A DNA stretch of 5,603 nt from Lachnospiraceae bacterium (GTDB lineage Bacteria > Bacillota > Clostridia > Lachnospirales > Lachnospiraceae): positions 1-5,603 of the forward strand of contig JAFSYD010000321.1 in the NCBI GenBank assembly GCA_017443685.1, in the 5' to 3' direction. The first letter of the stretch is position 1. Each line of letters begins with the position of its first letter. The notes beneath the pieces were generated by a model. That model was not told where the DNA came from and ran no database searches. It was given only the letters and a program-made list of their open reading frames with translations. The translations under genes and the position numbers were made by a program. Below, piece by piece: positions 1 through 5,603 of the stretch.

Positions 1-2
1 AA

Positions 3-194
3 CAGGGGTTAAAGCCGCAATCGGATATGGGAGCGCTGCAAGATGACTTGATCCGCACGGTGGTAGAAGAATATGGTTATACGAAGTCTATAGAGACTGT
101 TGATACTGATACGGCGGCACGGAGCAGTGAAAGAAAGCTTGCCGAGGAAATGCTAATAGAGGAAATCGAAAGTAATGAAGATTGGACGGGATAG
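3..194 (+). CDS. C-terminal end of an unrecognised protein (5' end outside the window)
   Basis: An open frame enters from the left edge and runs 63 codons to a TAG at 192-194. The peptide is hydrophilic and acidic, with a probable helical tail rich in Glu, Lys and Arg (around SERKLAEEMLIEEIES) ending in NEDWTG. It shows no membrane segment, signal peptide or catalytic motif. I do not recognise the family. The next small gene begins about 20 bases downstream on the same strand, so the two may be co-transcribed. Only the tail is visible, so no function can be assigned. It could also be a fortuitous open frame, but the codon pattern and strongly biased charged composition look like real coding sequence. 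Confidence 0.42.
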   Translation, partial: QGLKPQSDMGALQDDLIRTVVEEYGYTKSIETVDTDTAARSSERKLAEEMLIEEIESNEDWTG

Positions 195-215
195 GATGGC
201 TTACTATGGACGGTC

Positions 216-527
216 GTGCTTCTGTATCAGGGTGTGACATTCAAGACCTCCGGGCGCGGTAAAGACCACATAGGAGCCGTGAGGTTCCAGTATAGATTAA
301 AGATATCCAGCCGGAGCGGCTTGGAGACGGATGAGCTGGTGTTCTCGAATCGTGAGAATGGAAAAACGATTACAAGATCAACTGTGGAGCTGGCGCTGAA
401 ACGCGCGCTGGCGGTACAGGAAGAACAGGGATGTGTCTCTGGGCCACGTAAGCTTGGAGACCTTTTCGGGAAGTCTCAGCTATATGCAATGTTTTTGCGG
501 TGGGGACTGATTACATCTTCTTCGTGA
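216..527 (+). CDS. Small conserved-type hypothetical protein, about 103 aa
   Basis: The frame opens at a GTG (216) and ends at TGA (525-527). The product is basic and soluble, with no signal peptide or membrane helix. The middle (GAVRFQYRLKISSRSGLETD) looks like a beta-rich segment. The C-terminal half reads ITRSTVELALKRAL, then a Gly/Pro-containing turn, then FGKSQLYAMFLRWGLI. From memory this resembles short hypothetical proteins common in Lachnospiraceae that end in a motif like GPKKLG.FGxSYLYxxFLRxGxI; I know no established function. The start is uncertain: GTG 216 has no good Shine-Dalgarno sequence. An ATG at 205 in another frame has a weak AGGATGG upstream, so the original start may have been lost to a small frameshift. 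The gene follows the partial gene ending at 194 by 21 bases. Confidence 0.5.
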   Translation: MLLYQGVTFKTSGRGKDHIGAVRFQYRLKISSRSGLETDELVFSNRENGKTITRSTVELALKRALAVQEEQGCVSGPRKLGDLFGKSQLYAMFLRWGLITSSS

Positions 528-638
528 TCTCCATTGACATAAATTGCTATAGTTTTTGAAAAATGTTTAGATCCTTTCCATATTTGCGCGTCTAATATAT
601 GACTGTTGGATATGGTAAAAATATAAATCCCGGATCAT
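528..638. other. AT-rich non-coding spacer
   Basis: All three forward frames are interrupted by stops, and there is no recognisable RNA gene or rho-independent terminator. The stretch is visibly more AT-rich than its neighbours. A TTGACA at 534-539 lacks a convincing -10 box 16-18 bases downstream. The peptidase relic begins abruptly just after this spacer, so its right edge is likely a deletion or recombination junction rather than a natural promoter region. Confidence 0.5.
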
Positions 639-755
639 ATGGAAAAGTACCATAAGGACTACGAGGCGTTTGATGCGCGGTCCGAAAAGCTGGTCGCGTA
701 TTATGACGGGATCACGGCCTGGGAAGGGCAGACGGTATTCGGTGCGAACATACAG

Positions 756-860
756 GGAGCCAAGTACTGTCCCGCGAACGAAGTGATAGATGTTTTTCTG
801 AAATCTATTGATTTTGTAGAAAAACACTATGCAGAGTAGTGGCTGACAGCACTGGCATCC
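756..860. repeat. Long imperfect inverted repeat (nested stem-loop)
   Basis: The inner stem pairs 786-805 with 810-830 around a TATT loop. It has 13 pairs (ATAG, then TGTTTTTCT, with A790 bulged), a small internal loop (G800 against 815-817), then five more pairs (AAATC/GATTT). The outer stem pairs 756-771 with 845-860: 14 pairs with one A-C mismatch and two single-base bulges (A762, A857). A short CCGC/GTGG stretch (772-775 with 839-842, one G-T) lies between them. About 36 pairs in 105 bases is far more than expected from coding sequence. It has no T-run on either side, so it is not a standard terminator. Confidence 0.75.
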
Positions 861-881
861 GGACGGACGTAAGAAAGTCAA

Positions 882-900
882 ATATTACTTGCGGTAATAT
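882..900. repeat. Perfect 7-bp hairpin at the right end of the insertion
   Basis: ATATTAC (882-888) pairs perfectly with GTAATAT (894-900) around the five-base loop TTGCG. It ends one or two bases before the GGAG where M13 homology resumes, so it marks the right end of the inserted segment. It is too AT-rich and lacks the T-tract of a terminator. Confidence 0.6.
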
Positions 901-1190
901 AGGAGAGGCAATCGCGGATATGGGCGGCGTAAAGGCGCTTTTAACGATTGCTGCCGAAGAGGACGATTTTGATTATGATAAGTTTTTTACTATGTTCGCA
1001 AAGAATTACACGGAGGTGATGACGCCGGAATTTGCGTATTACAACCTGACGCAGGACCCGCACCCGTGCGCGTTCCTTCGGACGAACGTGACCTTGCAGC
1101 AGTTTGACATATTCTATGAGACTTATGGCATAAAAGAAAGCGATAATATGTACCTTGCACCGGAGAACCGGATCGCGGTGTGGTAATATT

Positions 1191-1224
1191 GACATTCGTC
1201 CCAGATTTTACGACATTCGTCCCA
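1191..1224 (+). promoter_or_regulatory. Two identical 13-bp direct repeats upstream of the receptor promoter (putative operator)
   Basis: GACATTCGTCCCA occurs at 1191-1203 and again, without mismatch, at 1212-1224. Start-to-start spacing is 21 bp, about two helical turns, which places both copies on the same face of the DNA. The second copy ends six bases before the -35 position of the promoter at 1231-1259, the usual place for an activator that contacts RNA polymerase. LytTR-type response regulators bind direct repeats with a similar 21-bp period, but this sequence does not match their consensus well. Alternatively the pair could be a relic of a transposon end, since some insertion sequences carry repeated terminal motifs. 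The repeats are seen directly; the regulator is unknown. Confidence 0.55.
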
Positions 1225-1230
1225 AGGGGC

Positions 1231-1259
1231 TTGTTGGTATATGCATGTTTATATATAAT
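1231..1259 (+). promoter_or_regulatory. Sigma-A-type promoter for the propeller/HD-GYP gene
   Basis: A perfect TATAAT -10 box lies at 1254-1259. Seventeen bases upstream is TTGTTG (1231-1236), which matches only the first three positions of the TTGACA -35 consensus. A weak -35 next to a strong -10, with direct repeats immediately upstream, suggests dependence on an activator. Transcription would start near 1266, leaving a leader of about 36 bases before the ATG at 1302. Confidence 0.55.
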
Positions 1260-1290
1260 GCTTTCGCTAAAAATATTGGAAGGATTCACG

Positions 1291-1295
1291 AGGGA
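1291..1295 (+). promoter_or_regulatory. Ribosome binding site fixing the receptor start
   Basis: AGGGA at 1291-1295, preceded by G, sits six bases before the ATG at 1302, an ideal Shine-Dalgarno spacing. It selects this ATG over the in-frame TTG at 1155 and the ATG at 1245, both of which lie upstream of the likely transcription start. Starting at 1302 also places a good signal peptide at the N-terminus. Confidence 0.7.
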
Positions 1296-1301
1296 AAGAT
1301 A

Positions 1302-4300
1302 ATGATAAGAACCGCTAACCACCGGAAATACAGATTTTGGTCGATTCTGCTTTGCATGGCTGTTTCGTTTATGCTGCTTGCCGCTAACGCAGGATATACG
1401 TATGGCAAAGAAAAACCTGTACTCTTAAATTCGTCGGGCAACGAGAACCGAACCCTTTCCGTTGATCCTACCGGGGCAAGCGAAGGATTTGCGTCGGTGC
1501 TGTATGACAGCAGAAACGGGCTTCCGACCTCGGAAGCCAATGCGATCGCGGAGACAAAAGACGGTTTTATCTGGATCGGCAGCTACGCCGGTCTGATCCG
1601 CTATGACGGTAATACCTTTGAGCGTGTGGAGGAAGGGCTTGCCAGCATCAAATGCCTGTTCGTAGACAGCCGAGACCGGCTGTGGATCGGCTCCCACGAC
1701 AATGGCGTTGCGGTTATGGAAAAAGGCGTGCTGAAGAAATGGGGGAAGCTCGACGGATTAGGATCGAGCCATATCCGTGCGATCACGGAAGATGAAAACG
1801 GCACCATTTATGTCGGAACGACGAAGGGAATCACACGGATCGACCCCGAATACAATCTGACAGCAATGGAGGAACCCGAGATTGCGGAAGCCAATATGCG
1901 AAACTTACGGGCCGGCGCTGACGGGGTGATCTACGGCACGACGGATCTGGGCGATCTGATGACGATACGGGACGGGAAGCTTGCAGCATTTATTTCCAAG
2001 GACGAAAGTCCTTTGGGAGGCATCGGCGCCATTCTCCCTGATCCGGATGGATACGCAAAGGTATATCTGGAGGCTGCGGATCTGTGCTTTTACCATGTGG
2101 ATCTTTCATATGGGTTTCAGATCCTTGAAAAAATAAATATTGATCCGCTGGTTTATCTGATGTCGCTCGAATATATCGACGGGAAGATCTGGATCACTGC
2201 CGGCAACGGGATCGGGACACTTGACAAGGGCAAGTTCACGCTTTTGGACAATCTGCCCATGCGCAATAATGTCGGCCATGTGATGACGGACTATATGGGC
2301 AATCTCTGGTTTACCTCTACAAGACAGGGCGTGATGAAGGTGGTGCCGGATCAGTTTTCGGATCTTTTCACACGATACGGTCTGGATGATGCGGTGGTCA
2401 ACACCACCTGCATGAGTGACGACAGGAAGCTGTTCGTGGGTACGGATACAGGGCTTCTGGTATTCGATGAGAACGGTCCGCTTACGGAGCTGCCGATCGA
2501 GGGGATCACAACGACCGCAGGAGAGGATCTCGAATCTCATGACCTGATCCAATACCTCGATCAGTACCGCATCCGCTCCATCATCTCCGACAGCAGGAAC
2601 AGGCTTTGGATCTCGACCTGGCGTGCAGGCAGCCTGCTGCGTTATGACCACGGAAAAGTAACGGCTTTTACCGTAGATGACGGCCTGCTTTCTGACAGCC
2701 TGCGGGAGGTTCGCGAGACGAAGGACGGCAGGATCATCATTGCCCTTACCGGCGGCTTAAGCATCATTGAGGGAGACCGTGTGATCGCCTCTTATGGCAA
2801 GGAGGACGGTATTGAGAATACCGAAAGCCTTACGGTGACCGAGGTTCCCAATGGGGATATCCTGCTCGGAAGCAACGGCGGCGGCATCTACGCGATCACG
2901 GAGGACGGCGTGAAAAATGTTAACCTTGAGGACGGGCTGCCCTCAGATATTGTGATGCGCTTGAAATACGATGAAAAACGGGATGTGGTCTGGATCGTTA
3001 CCAGCAGCGCCCTGGCATATCTGACTTCGGATAAAGAAGTGGTCACGGTGGAACAGTTCCCTTACACCAACAATTTTGACCTTTATGAGAACAGCAACGG
3101 GGATATGTGGGTGCTTTCGAGCAACGGAATCTATGTGGTGCCGGCGGAGGAGCTTTTAGCGAACGGTAGGATTGACGCCGTCTATTTCGGTCCGGCCAGC
3201 GGGCTGCCCGGCTTTGCGACGGCGAACGGATACAGTGCGCTTACCAGTGACGGCGACCTGTATATTGCCGGAAGCACGGGTGTTTTCAAAGTCAACATCG
3301 ACCAGCCGTTTGTAGATGTAGGGAATCTGATCGCGTGTGTTCCTTTTGTAAAAGCCGACGGGAAGACGATCTACCCGGATGCGTCCGGGGTGATCACGGT
3401 ACCATCTTCGACGCATAAGCTGACGGTGCCGGGATTCGTATTTAACTTCGATCTGTCCGATCCGCAGGTAAGCTGCCGCCTCGAAGGCTTTGACGAGGAA
3501 AGTACATCATATAAGCGATCGGAAATGGTGCCGGTGGATTATACGAATCTGCGGGGCGGCACCTATCAGTATATCATGCAGGTTACGGACGCGATGGGCC
3601 GGGGCAGCAATGAGGTTGCCGTCAAGATCGTCAAGGAAAAGAAATTCTACGAGAAGACATGGTTCCTTATTTTCGCCGGATGCTGTGCGGTGCTCCTTCT
3701 GGTTGCGGGTGTACAGGAGTATGTCCGATACAAGACACGGCGGCTCGAGAAAAAGCAGCGCGAGACGATGAAGCTGGTCAGCGAGATTACGGAGTCATTC
3801 GCGCGGATCATCGATATGAAGGACACCTATACGAACGGTCATTCCTTCCGTGTTGCAAAATATACCGTCATGCTGGCAAAGGAATTAGGTTATGACGAGG
3901 ACACGGTGGAGAAGTATTACCACATCGCGCTTCTGCATGACATCGGTAAGATCGGGATACCACCTGAGGTATTAAACAAGCCGGACAAGCTCACCGAGGA
4001 GGAGTTTGAGATCATGCAGTCGCATACGACCTTAGGGTATGAGACTTTAAAGAGCATCAGCATTATGCCGGAGCTTGCCATCGGTGCGCACTCGCACCAT
4101 GAGCGTCCCGACGGGCGCGGCTACCCGCAGCACTTAAAGGGCGATGAGATCCCGCGGGTGGCGCAGATCGTTGCTGTTGCGGACACCTTTGACGCGATGT
4201 ATTCCAACCGGAAATACCGCGGGCGTATGAATTTTGAAAAGGCGGTCTCCATCATAAGGGACGAATCCGGGAAGCAGTTCGTGCCGGATGTAGTGGACGC

Positions 4301-4385
4301 GTTCCTTGCGCTTGTGGAAAAAGGCGAGCTTCGGGATCCGGACGATAACGGCGGCGGAACGACGGAGAATATTGTGAATGTCTGA
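1302..4385 (+). CDS. Membrane receptor: double Reg_prop beta-propeller, Y_Y_Y and HD-GYP phosphodiesterase domain (1027 aa)
   Basis: Predicted single-pass receptor joining an extracellular sensor to a cytoplasmic c-di-GMP phosphodiesterase. Residues 1-30 form a signal peptide (basic start, hydrophobic SILLCMAVSFMLLAA, likely cut after ANA). Residues about 72-667 hold roughly 14 Reg_prop motifs (such as DGFIWIGSYAGLIRYDG, DRLWIGSHDNGVAVME, NRLWISTWRAGSLLRYD), enough for two seven-bladed propellers. Residues about 705-778 are a Y_Y_Y domain (CRLEGFDEE, YTNLRGGTY). A transmembrane helix spans about 787-804, followed by a charged linker. The HD-GYP domain covers about 826-1010, with H847, the HD pair H879/D880 in LLHDIGKIGIP, H908, HHERPDGRGYP at 932-942 and D961, so the metal ligands appear complete and catalysis is expected. 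Bacteroidetes hybrid two-component sensors share the propeller/Y_Y_Y layout but carry a kinase in place of HD-GYP. The ligand is unknown. A kinase gene follows about 70 bases downstream. Confidence 0.9.
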   Translation: MIRTANHRKYRFWSILLCMAVSFMLLAANAGYTYGKEKPVLLNSSGNENRTLSVDPTGASEGFASVLYDSRNGLPTSEANAIAETKDGFIWIGSYAGLIRYDGNTFERVEEGLASIKCLFVDSRDRLWIGSHDNGVAVMEKGVLKKWGKLDGLGSSHIRAITEDENGTIYVGTTKGITRIDPEYNLTAMEEPEIAEANMRNLRAGADGVIYGTTDLGDLMTIRDGKLAAFISKDESPLGGIGAILPDPDGYAKVYLEAADLCFYHVDLSYGFQILEKINIDPLVYLMSLEYIDGKIWITAGNGIGTLDKGKFTLLDNLPMRNNVGHVMTDYMGNLWFTSTRQGVMKVVPDQFSDLFTRYGLDDAVVNTTCMSDDRKLFVGTDTGLLVFDENGPLTELPIEGITTTAGEDLESHDLIQYLDQYRIRSIISDSRNRLWISTWRAGSLLRYDHGKVTAFTVDDGLLSDSLREVRETKDGRIIIALTGGLSIIEGDRVIASYGKEDGIENTESLTVTEVPNGDILLGSNGGGIYAITEDGVKNVNLEDGLPSDIVMRLKYDEKRDVVWIVTSSALAYLTSDKEVVTVEQFPYTNNFDLYENSNGDMWVLSSNGIYVVPAEELLANGRIDAVYFGPASGLPGFATANGYSALTSDGDLYIAGSTGVFKVNIDQPFVDVGNLIACVPFVKADGKTIYPDASGVITVPSSTHKLTVPGFVFNFDLSDPQVSCRLEGFDEESTSYKRSEMVPVDYTNLRGGTYQYIMQVTDAMGRGSNEVAVKIVKEKKFYEKTWFLIFAGCCAVLLLVAGVQEYVRYKTRRLEKKQRETMKLVSEITESFARIIDMKDTYTNGHSFRVAKYTVMLAKELGYDEDTVEKYYHIALLHDIGKIGIPPEVLNKPDKLTEEEFEIMQSHTTLGYETLKSISIMPELAIGAHSHHERPDGRGYPQHLKGDEIPRVAQIVAVADTFDAMYSNRKYRGRMNFEKAVSIIRDESGKQFVPDVVDAFLALVEKGELRDPDDNGGGTTENIVNV

Positions 4386-4454
4386 CATTTTGCCGGACAA
4401 CAGATCGATTGTTAGATGACCGTAACGAAAAGAGCAATGATGGGTGGCTTTGGA

Positions 4455-5603
4455 ATGAAAGAATGGATATCCAGAATCAATCAGCATAGAAGGCAGAGCG
4501 ACATACGGCTGGTTTTGTTTAACATCATAGACATTGCCGGCCTGGTGGGCGGAACGGTTTCGATGTTCATTTCGTATTTTGCCGGGCTTCCGATCCCGCA
4601 GGTCATTGCCATCTTTCTAGCGGTCCTTGTGCTGGCGGTCGCGTTTTATACTGCGAATTTTAAGAATAATGTCAATGGCGCGGCGTTTCTGATCGTATTT
4701 GTCATATCGCTTTTGCTTTTTCCGATCATGTTTTATACGAATGGCGGGCTTTATAGCGGCATGGGTTTCTGGTTCCTTTTGGGGATCATCTTTAATTTCC
4801 TGCTGATCGAGGGGGCGCTGTGTTTTGTTCTGCTGGTTTTGCAGATCGCGGTGACGGTTTTCTGCTACATACATACCTATTTCCGGCCGGAAGCGGTTAT
4901 TATGGTAGAAAAAACGGGCGTGTATATCGATGTGGTGCAGAGCCTTGTCGTTGTTTCCCTGATCATCGGACTTATCGTACGCTTCCAGAATATGGTGTAT
5001 AAAGAAAAGCTCCGGGAGCTCTCCGAAATGAACGAGGAGAAGGAGCGGCTGGCAAAGGTTGCGGCAGACGCCAATCACGCAAAATCCAGCTTTCTCGCGC
5101 AGATGTCTCATGAGATCCGTACGCCGATCAACGCGGTGCTCGGAATGAATGAGATGATCCTGCGAAAGTCCCGGGACGAGGATATTCTGGATTATGCGAG
5201 GAATATTGATTCTGCGGGGAACACCCTGCTTGCCCTGATCAACAGCATCCTCGATTTTTCAAAGATCGAGGACGGGAAGATGGATATTATTCCGGTGGAA
5301 TATGATACGGCGTCCCTCATCAATGATCTGTACCATTCCATTATTCAGCGTGCGGACGCGAAAGGTCTGGAGCTGATCCTTGATGTGGATGAAACGCTGC
5401 CCTGCGCGCTGATTGGCGATAATGTGCGGGTGTCTCAGGTCATTATGAACCTGCTGACCAATGCGGTGAAATATACGGAGAGGGGCAGAGTCGTTCTTTC
5501 TATCCGTTCGCAGGGGAAAGAAAAGGATGAGGTAAAGATTCTTGTTTCGGTGCGGGACACCGGGATCGGGATACGCGATGAGGATCTGGGCAGACTGTTT
5601 GAA
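4455..5603 (+). CDS. Multi-pass membrane sensor histidine kinase, 3' end outside the window
   Basis: Translation runs in one frame to the window edge (383 residues from ATG 4455). Residues about 18-176 contain some six hydrophobic segments (for example LVLFNIIDIAGLVGGTVSMF, FLIVFVISLLLFPIMFY, VVQSLVVVSLIIGLIV) with only short loops, including YTNGGLYSGMGFWF. A coiled-coil-like linker (180-208) leads to the HisKA domain with H219 in FLAQMSHEIRTPINAVLGM, the usual phospho-acceptor. The HATPase domain then begins, with its N box at MNLLTNAVKYT (N336) and G1 box DTGIGI (368-373), and is cut off. The HEIRTP type commonly continues into receiver domains, so a hybrid kinase is likely but unseen. The start is uncertain: ATGs at 4416, 4437 and 4440 are in frame; 4455 is preferred for GGGTGG at 4442-4447, seven bases upstream. 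With a gap of about 70 bases and no terminator after the HD-GYP gene, it is probably co-transcribed with it. Confidence 0.88.
   Translation, partial: MKEWISRINQHRRQSDIRLVLFNIIDIAGLVGGTVSMFISYFAGLPIPQVIAIFLAVLVLAVAFYTANFKNNVNGAAFLIVFVISLLLFPIMFYTNGGLYSGMGFWFLLGIIFNFLLIEGALCFVLLVLQIAVTVFCYIHTYFRPEAVIMVEKTGVYIDVVQSLVVVSLIIGLIVRFQNMVYKEKLRELSEMNEEKERLAKVAADANHAKSSFLAQMSHEIRTPINAVLGMNEMILRKSRDEDILDYARNIDSAGNTLLALINSILDFSKIEDGKMDIIPVEYDTASLINDLYHSIIQRADAKGLELILDVDETLPCALIGDNVRVSQVIMNLLTNAVKYTERGRVVLSIRSQGKEKDEVKILVSVRDTGIGIRDEDLGRLFE

Larger units (their letters stand above)
756..901. mobile_element. 146-bp palindromic insertion (possible MITE-like element) within the peptidase relic
   Basis: The M13 frame reads ata cag gga up to 758 and resumes as gga gag gca at 902. 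The two GGAG tetramers (756-759 and 902-905) lie exactly 146 bases apart, and removing 146 bases restores the continuous peptide GANIQGEAIADMGG in one frame. The extra DNA has no counterpart in M13 peptidases and contains the long palindrome at 756-860 and the hairpin at 882-900. A short, non-coding, self-complementary insertion flanked by a short direct repeat is what a miniature transposable element would leave. The boundaries could equally be 760-905. No transposase is present and I do not recognise the ends, so the mobile-element label is inference; the insertion itself is well supported. Confidence 0.55.
639..1186 (+). pseudogene. M13 (neprilysin-like) metallopeptidase relic, C-terminal part only, interrupted
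   Basis: M13 peptidases are zinc endopeptidases with an HExxH helix and a downstream ExxxD motif (usually GENIAD) supplying the third zinc ligand. The first piece (639-758) gives DYEAFDARSEKLVAYYDGIT and runs to GANIQG. The second piece (from 902) gives GEAIADMGG, FDYDKFF, LRTNVTLQQFDIFYETYGI, MYLAPENRIAVW and a stop. This matches the family's C-terminal order and its characteristic final Trp. Joined, they make about 133 residues, against roughly 650-700 for a full enzyme. The HExxH region and everything before it are missing, since the upstream sequence is unrelated. The two pieces lie in different frames because a 146-bp insertion separates them; the first runs into a TAG at 837-839. The remnant cannot be an active peptidase. 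Homology probably starts near 657, so the ATG at 639 may be fortuitous. Confidence 0.8.

Noticed and set aside
3..527. The first two genes as one protein split by a nonsense TAG at 192
   Set aside because: They share a frame, but the bridging sequence is not obviously protein-like and the first ends in a natural-looking tail. Two separate genes are simpler.
534..562. TTGACA at 534-539 as a promoter
   Set aside because: The -10 position at 17-bp spacing reads TGAAAA, a poor match, and nothing intact lies downstream to be expressed.
839..901. Independent gene starting at GTG 839 (TAGTG overlap with the preceding stop)
   Set aside because: The GTG lies inside the inserted palindromic DNA; M13 similarity begins only at about 902, so the overlap is coincidental.
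756..901. Insertion as an integron attC site or a group II intron remnant
   Set aside because: There are no GTTRRRY/RYYYAAC core ends for attC, and no recognisable domain V for a group II intron. The GTGCG at 742 is explained by the peptidase codons.
1155..1301. Upstream extension of the receptor frame to TTG 1155 or ATG 1245
   Set aside because: The extension overlaps the peptidase tail and the promoter/operator, adds an unlikely sequence before the signal peptide, and lacks the good ribosome binding site seen before ATG 1302.
2106..2651. Minus-strand open frame of about 181 codons
   Set aside because: It lies wholly inside the propeller-coding region and has no recognisable domain; it mirrors the codon bias of the plus-strand gene. 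The other antisense frames were rejected for the same reason.
4384..4396. GACATTTTGCC as a third copy of the GACATTCGTCCCA repeat
   Set aside because: It matches only the first six bases and part of the rest, and overlaps the receptor stop codon; chance is sufficient.
4401..4415. Near-palindrome around ATCGAT as a terminator between receptor and kinase
   Set aside because: The stem is short, has no real loop and is not followed by a T-run, so it gives no support for separating the two genes.
4617..5111. Minus-strand open frame of about 164 codons
   Set aside because: It is antisense to the kinase membrane and HisKA regions, is His/Lys/Arg-rich in a way typical of reverse-complemented coding sequence, and has no start context.

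Overview
The window looks like a chromosomal segment of a Clostridia/Lachnospiraceae-type Firmicute. This rests on general style (moderate GC genes in AT-rich spacers, an M13 peptidase remnant, a Reg_prop/HD-GYP receptor, a membrane hybrid-type histidine kinase) and not on a taxonomic marker, so it is an inference.

Bases 1-527 hold the 3' end of an unrecognised gene and a small conserved-looking hypothetical gene, both perhaps cargo of an accessory region. Bases 528-638 are AT-rich with no gene. Bases 639-1186 are a 5'-truncated relic of an M13 (neprilysin-like) metallopeptidase gene: only the C-terminal part is present, the HExxH zinc helix is missing, and the relic is split by a 146-bp insertion. 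Deleting exactly 146 bp restores the M13 reading frame through the GEAIADMGG motif. The insertion is flanked by a 4-bp GGAG repeat and contains a long imperfect palindrome (756-860) plus a perfect 7-bp hairpin (882-900).

Bases 1187-1301 are the control region of the main gene: two identical 13-bp direct repeats with a 21-bp period, then a promoter with a perfect TATAAT, then a ribosome binding site. Bases 1302-4385 encode a 1027-residue membrane receptor: signal peptide, about 14 Reg_prop beta-propeller motifs (enough for two seven-bladed propellers), a Y_Y_Y domain, one transmembrane helix, and a cytoplasmic HD-GYP domain with its metal ligands intact. It is expected to couple an extracellular signal to cyclic-di-GMP breakdown.

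After a gap of about 70 bp, and probably in the same transcript, comes a multi-pass membrane sensor histidine kinase (from about 4455) that runs off the window end inside its ATPase domain. Together the last two genes look like a signalling module with one c-di-GMP output and one phosphorelay output. The most unusual items are the palindromic insertion in the peptidase relic and the paired repeats in front of the receptor promoter.
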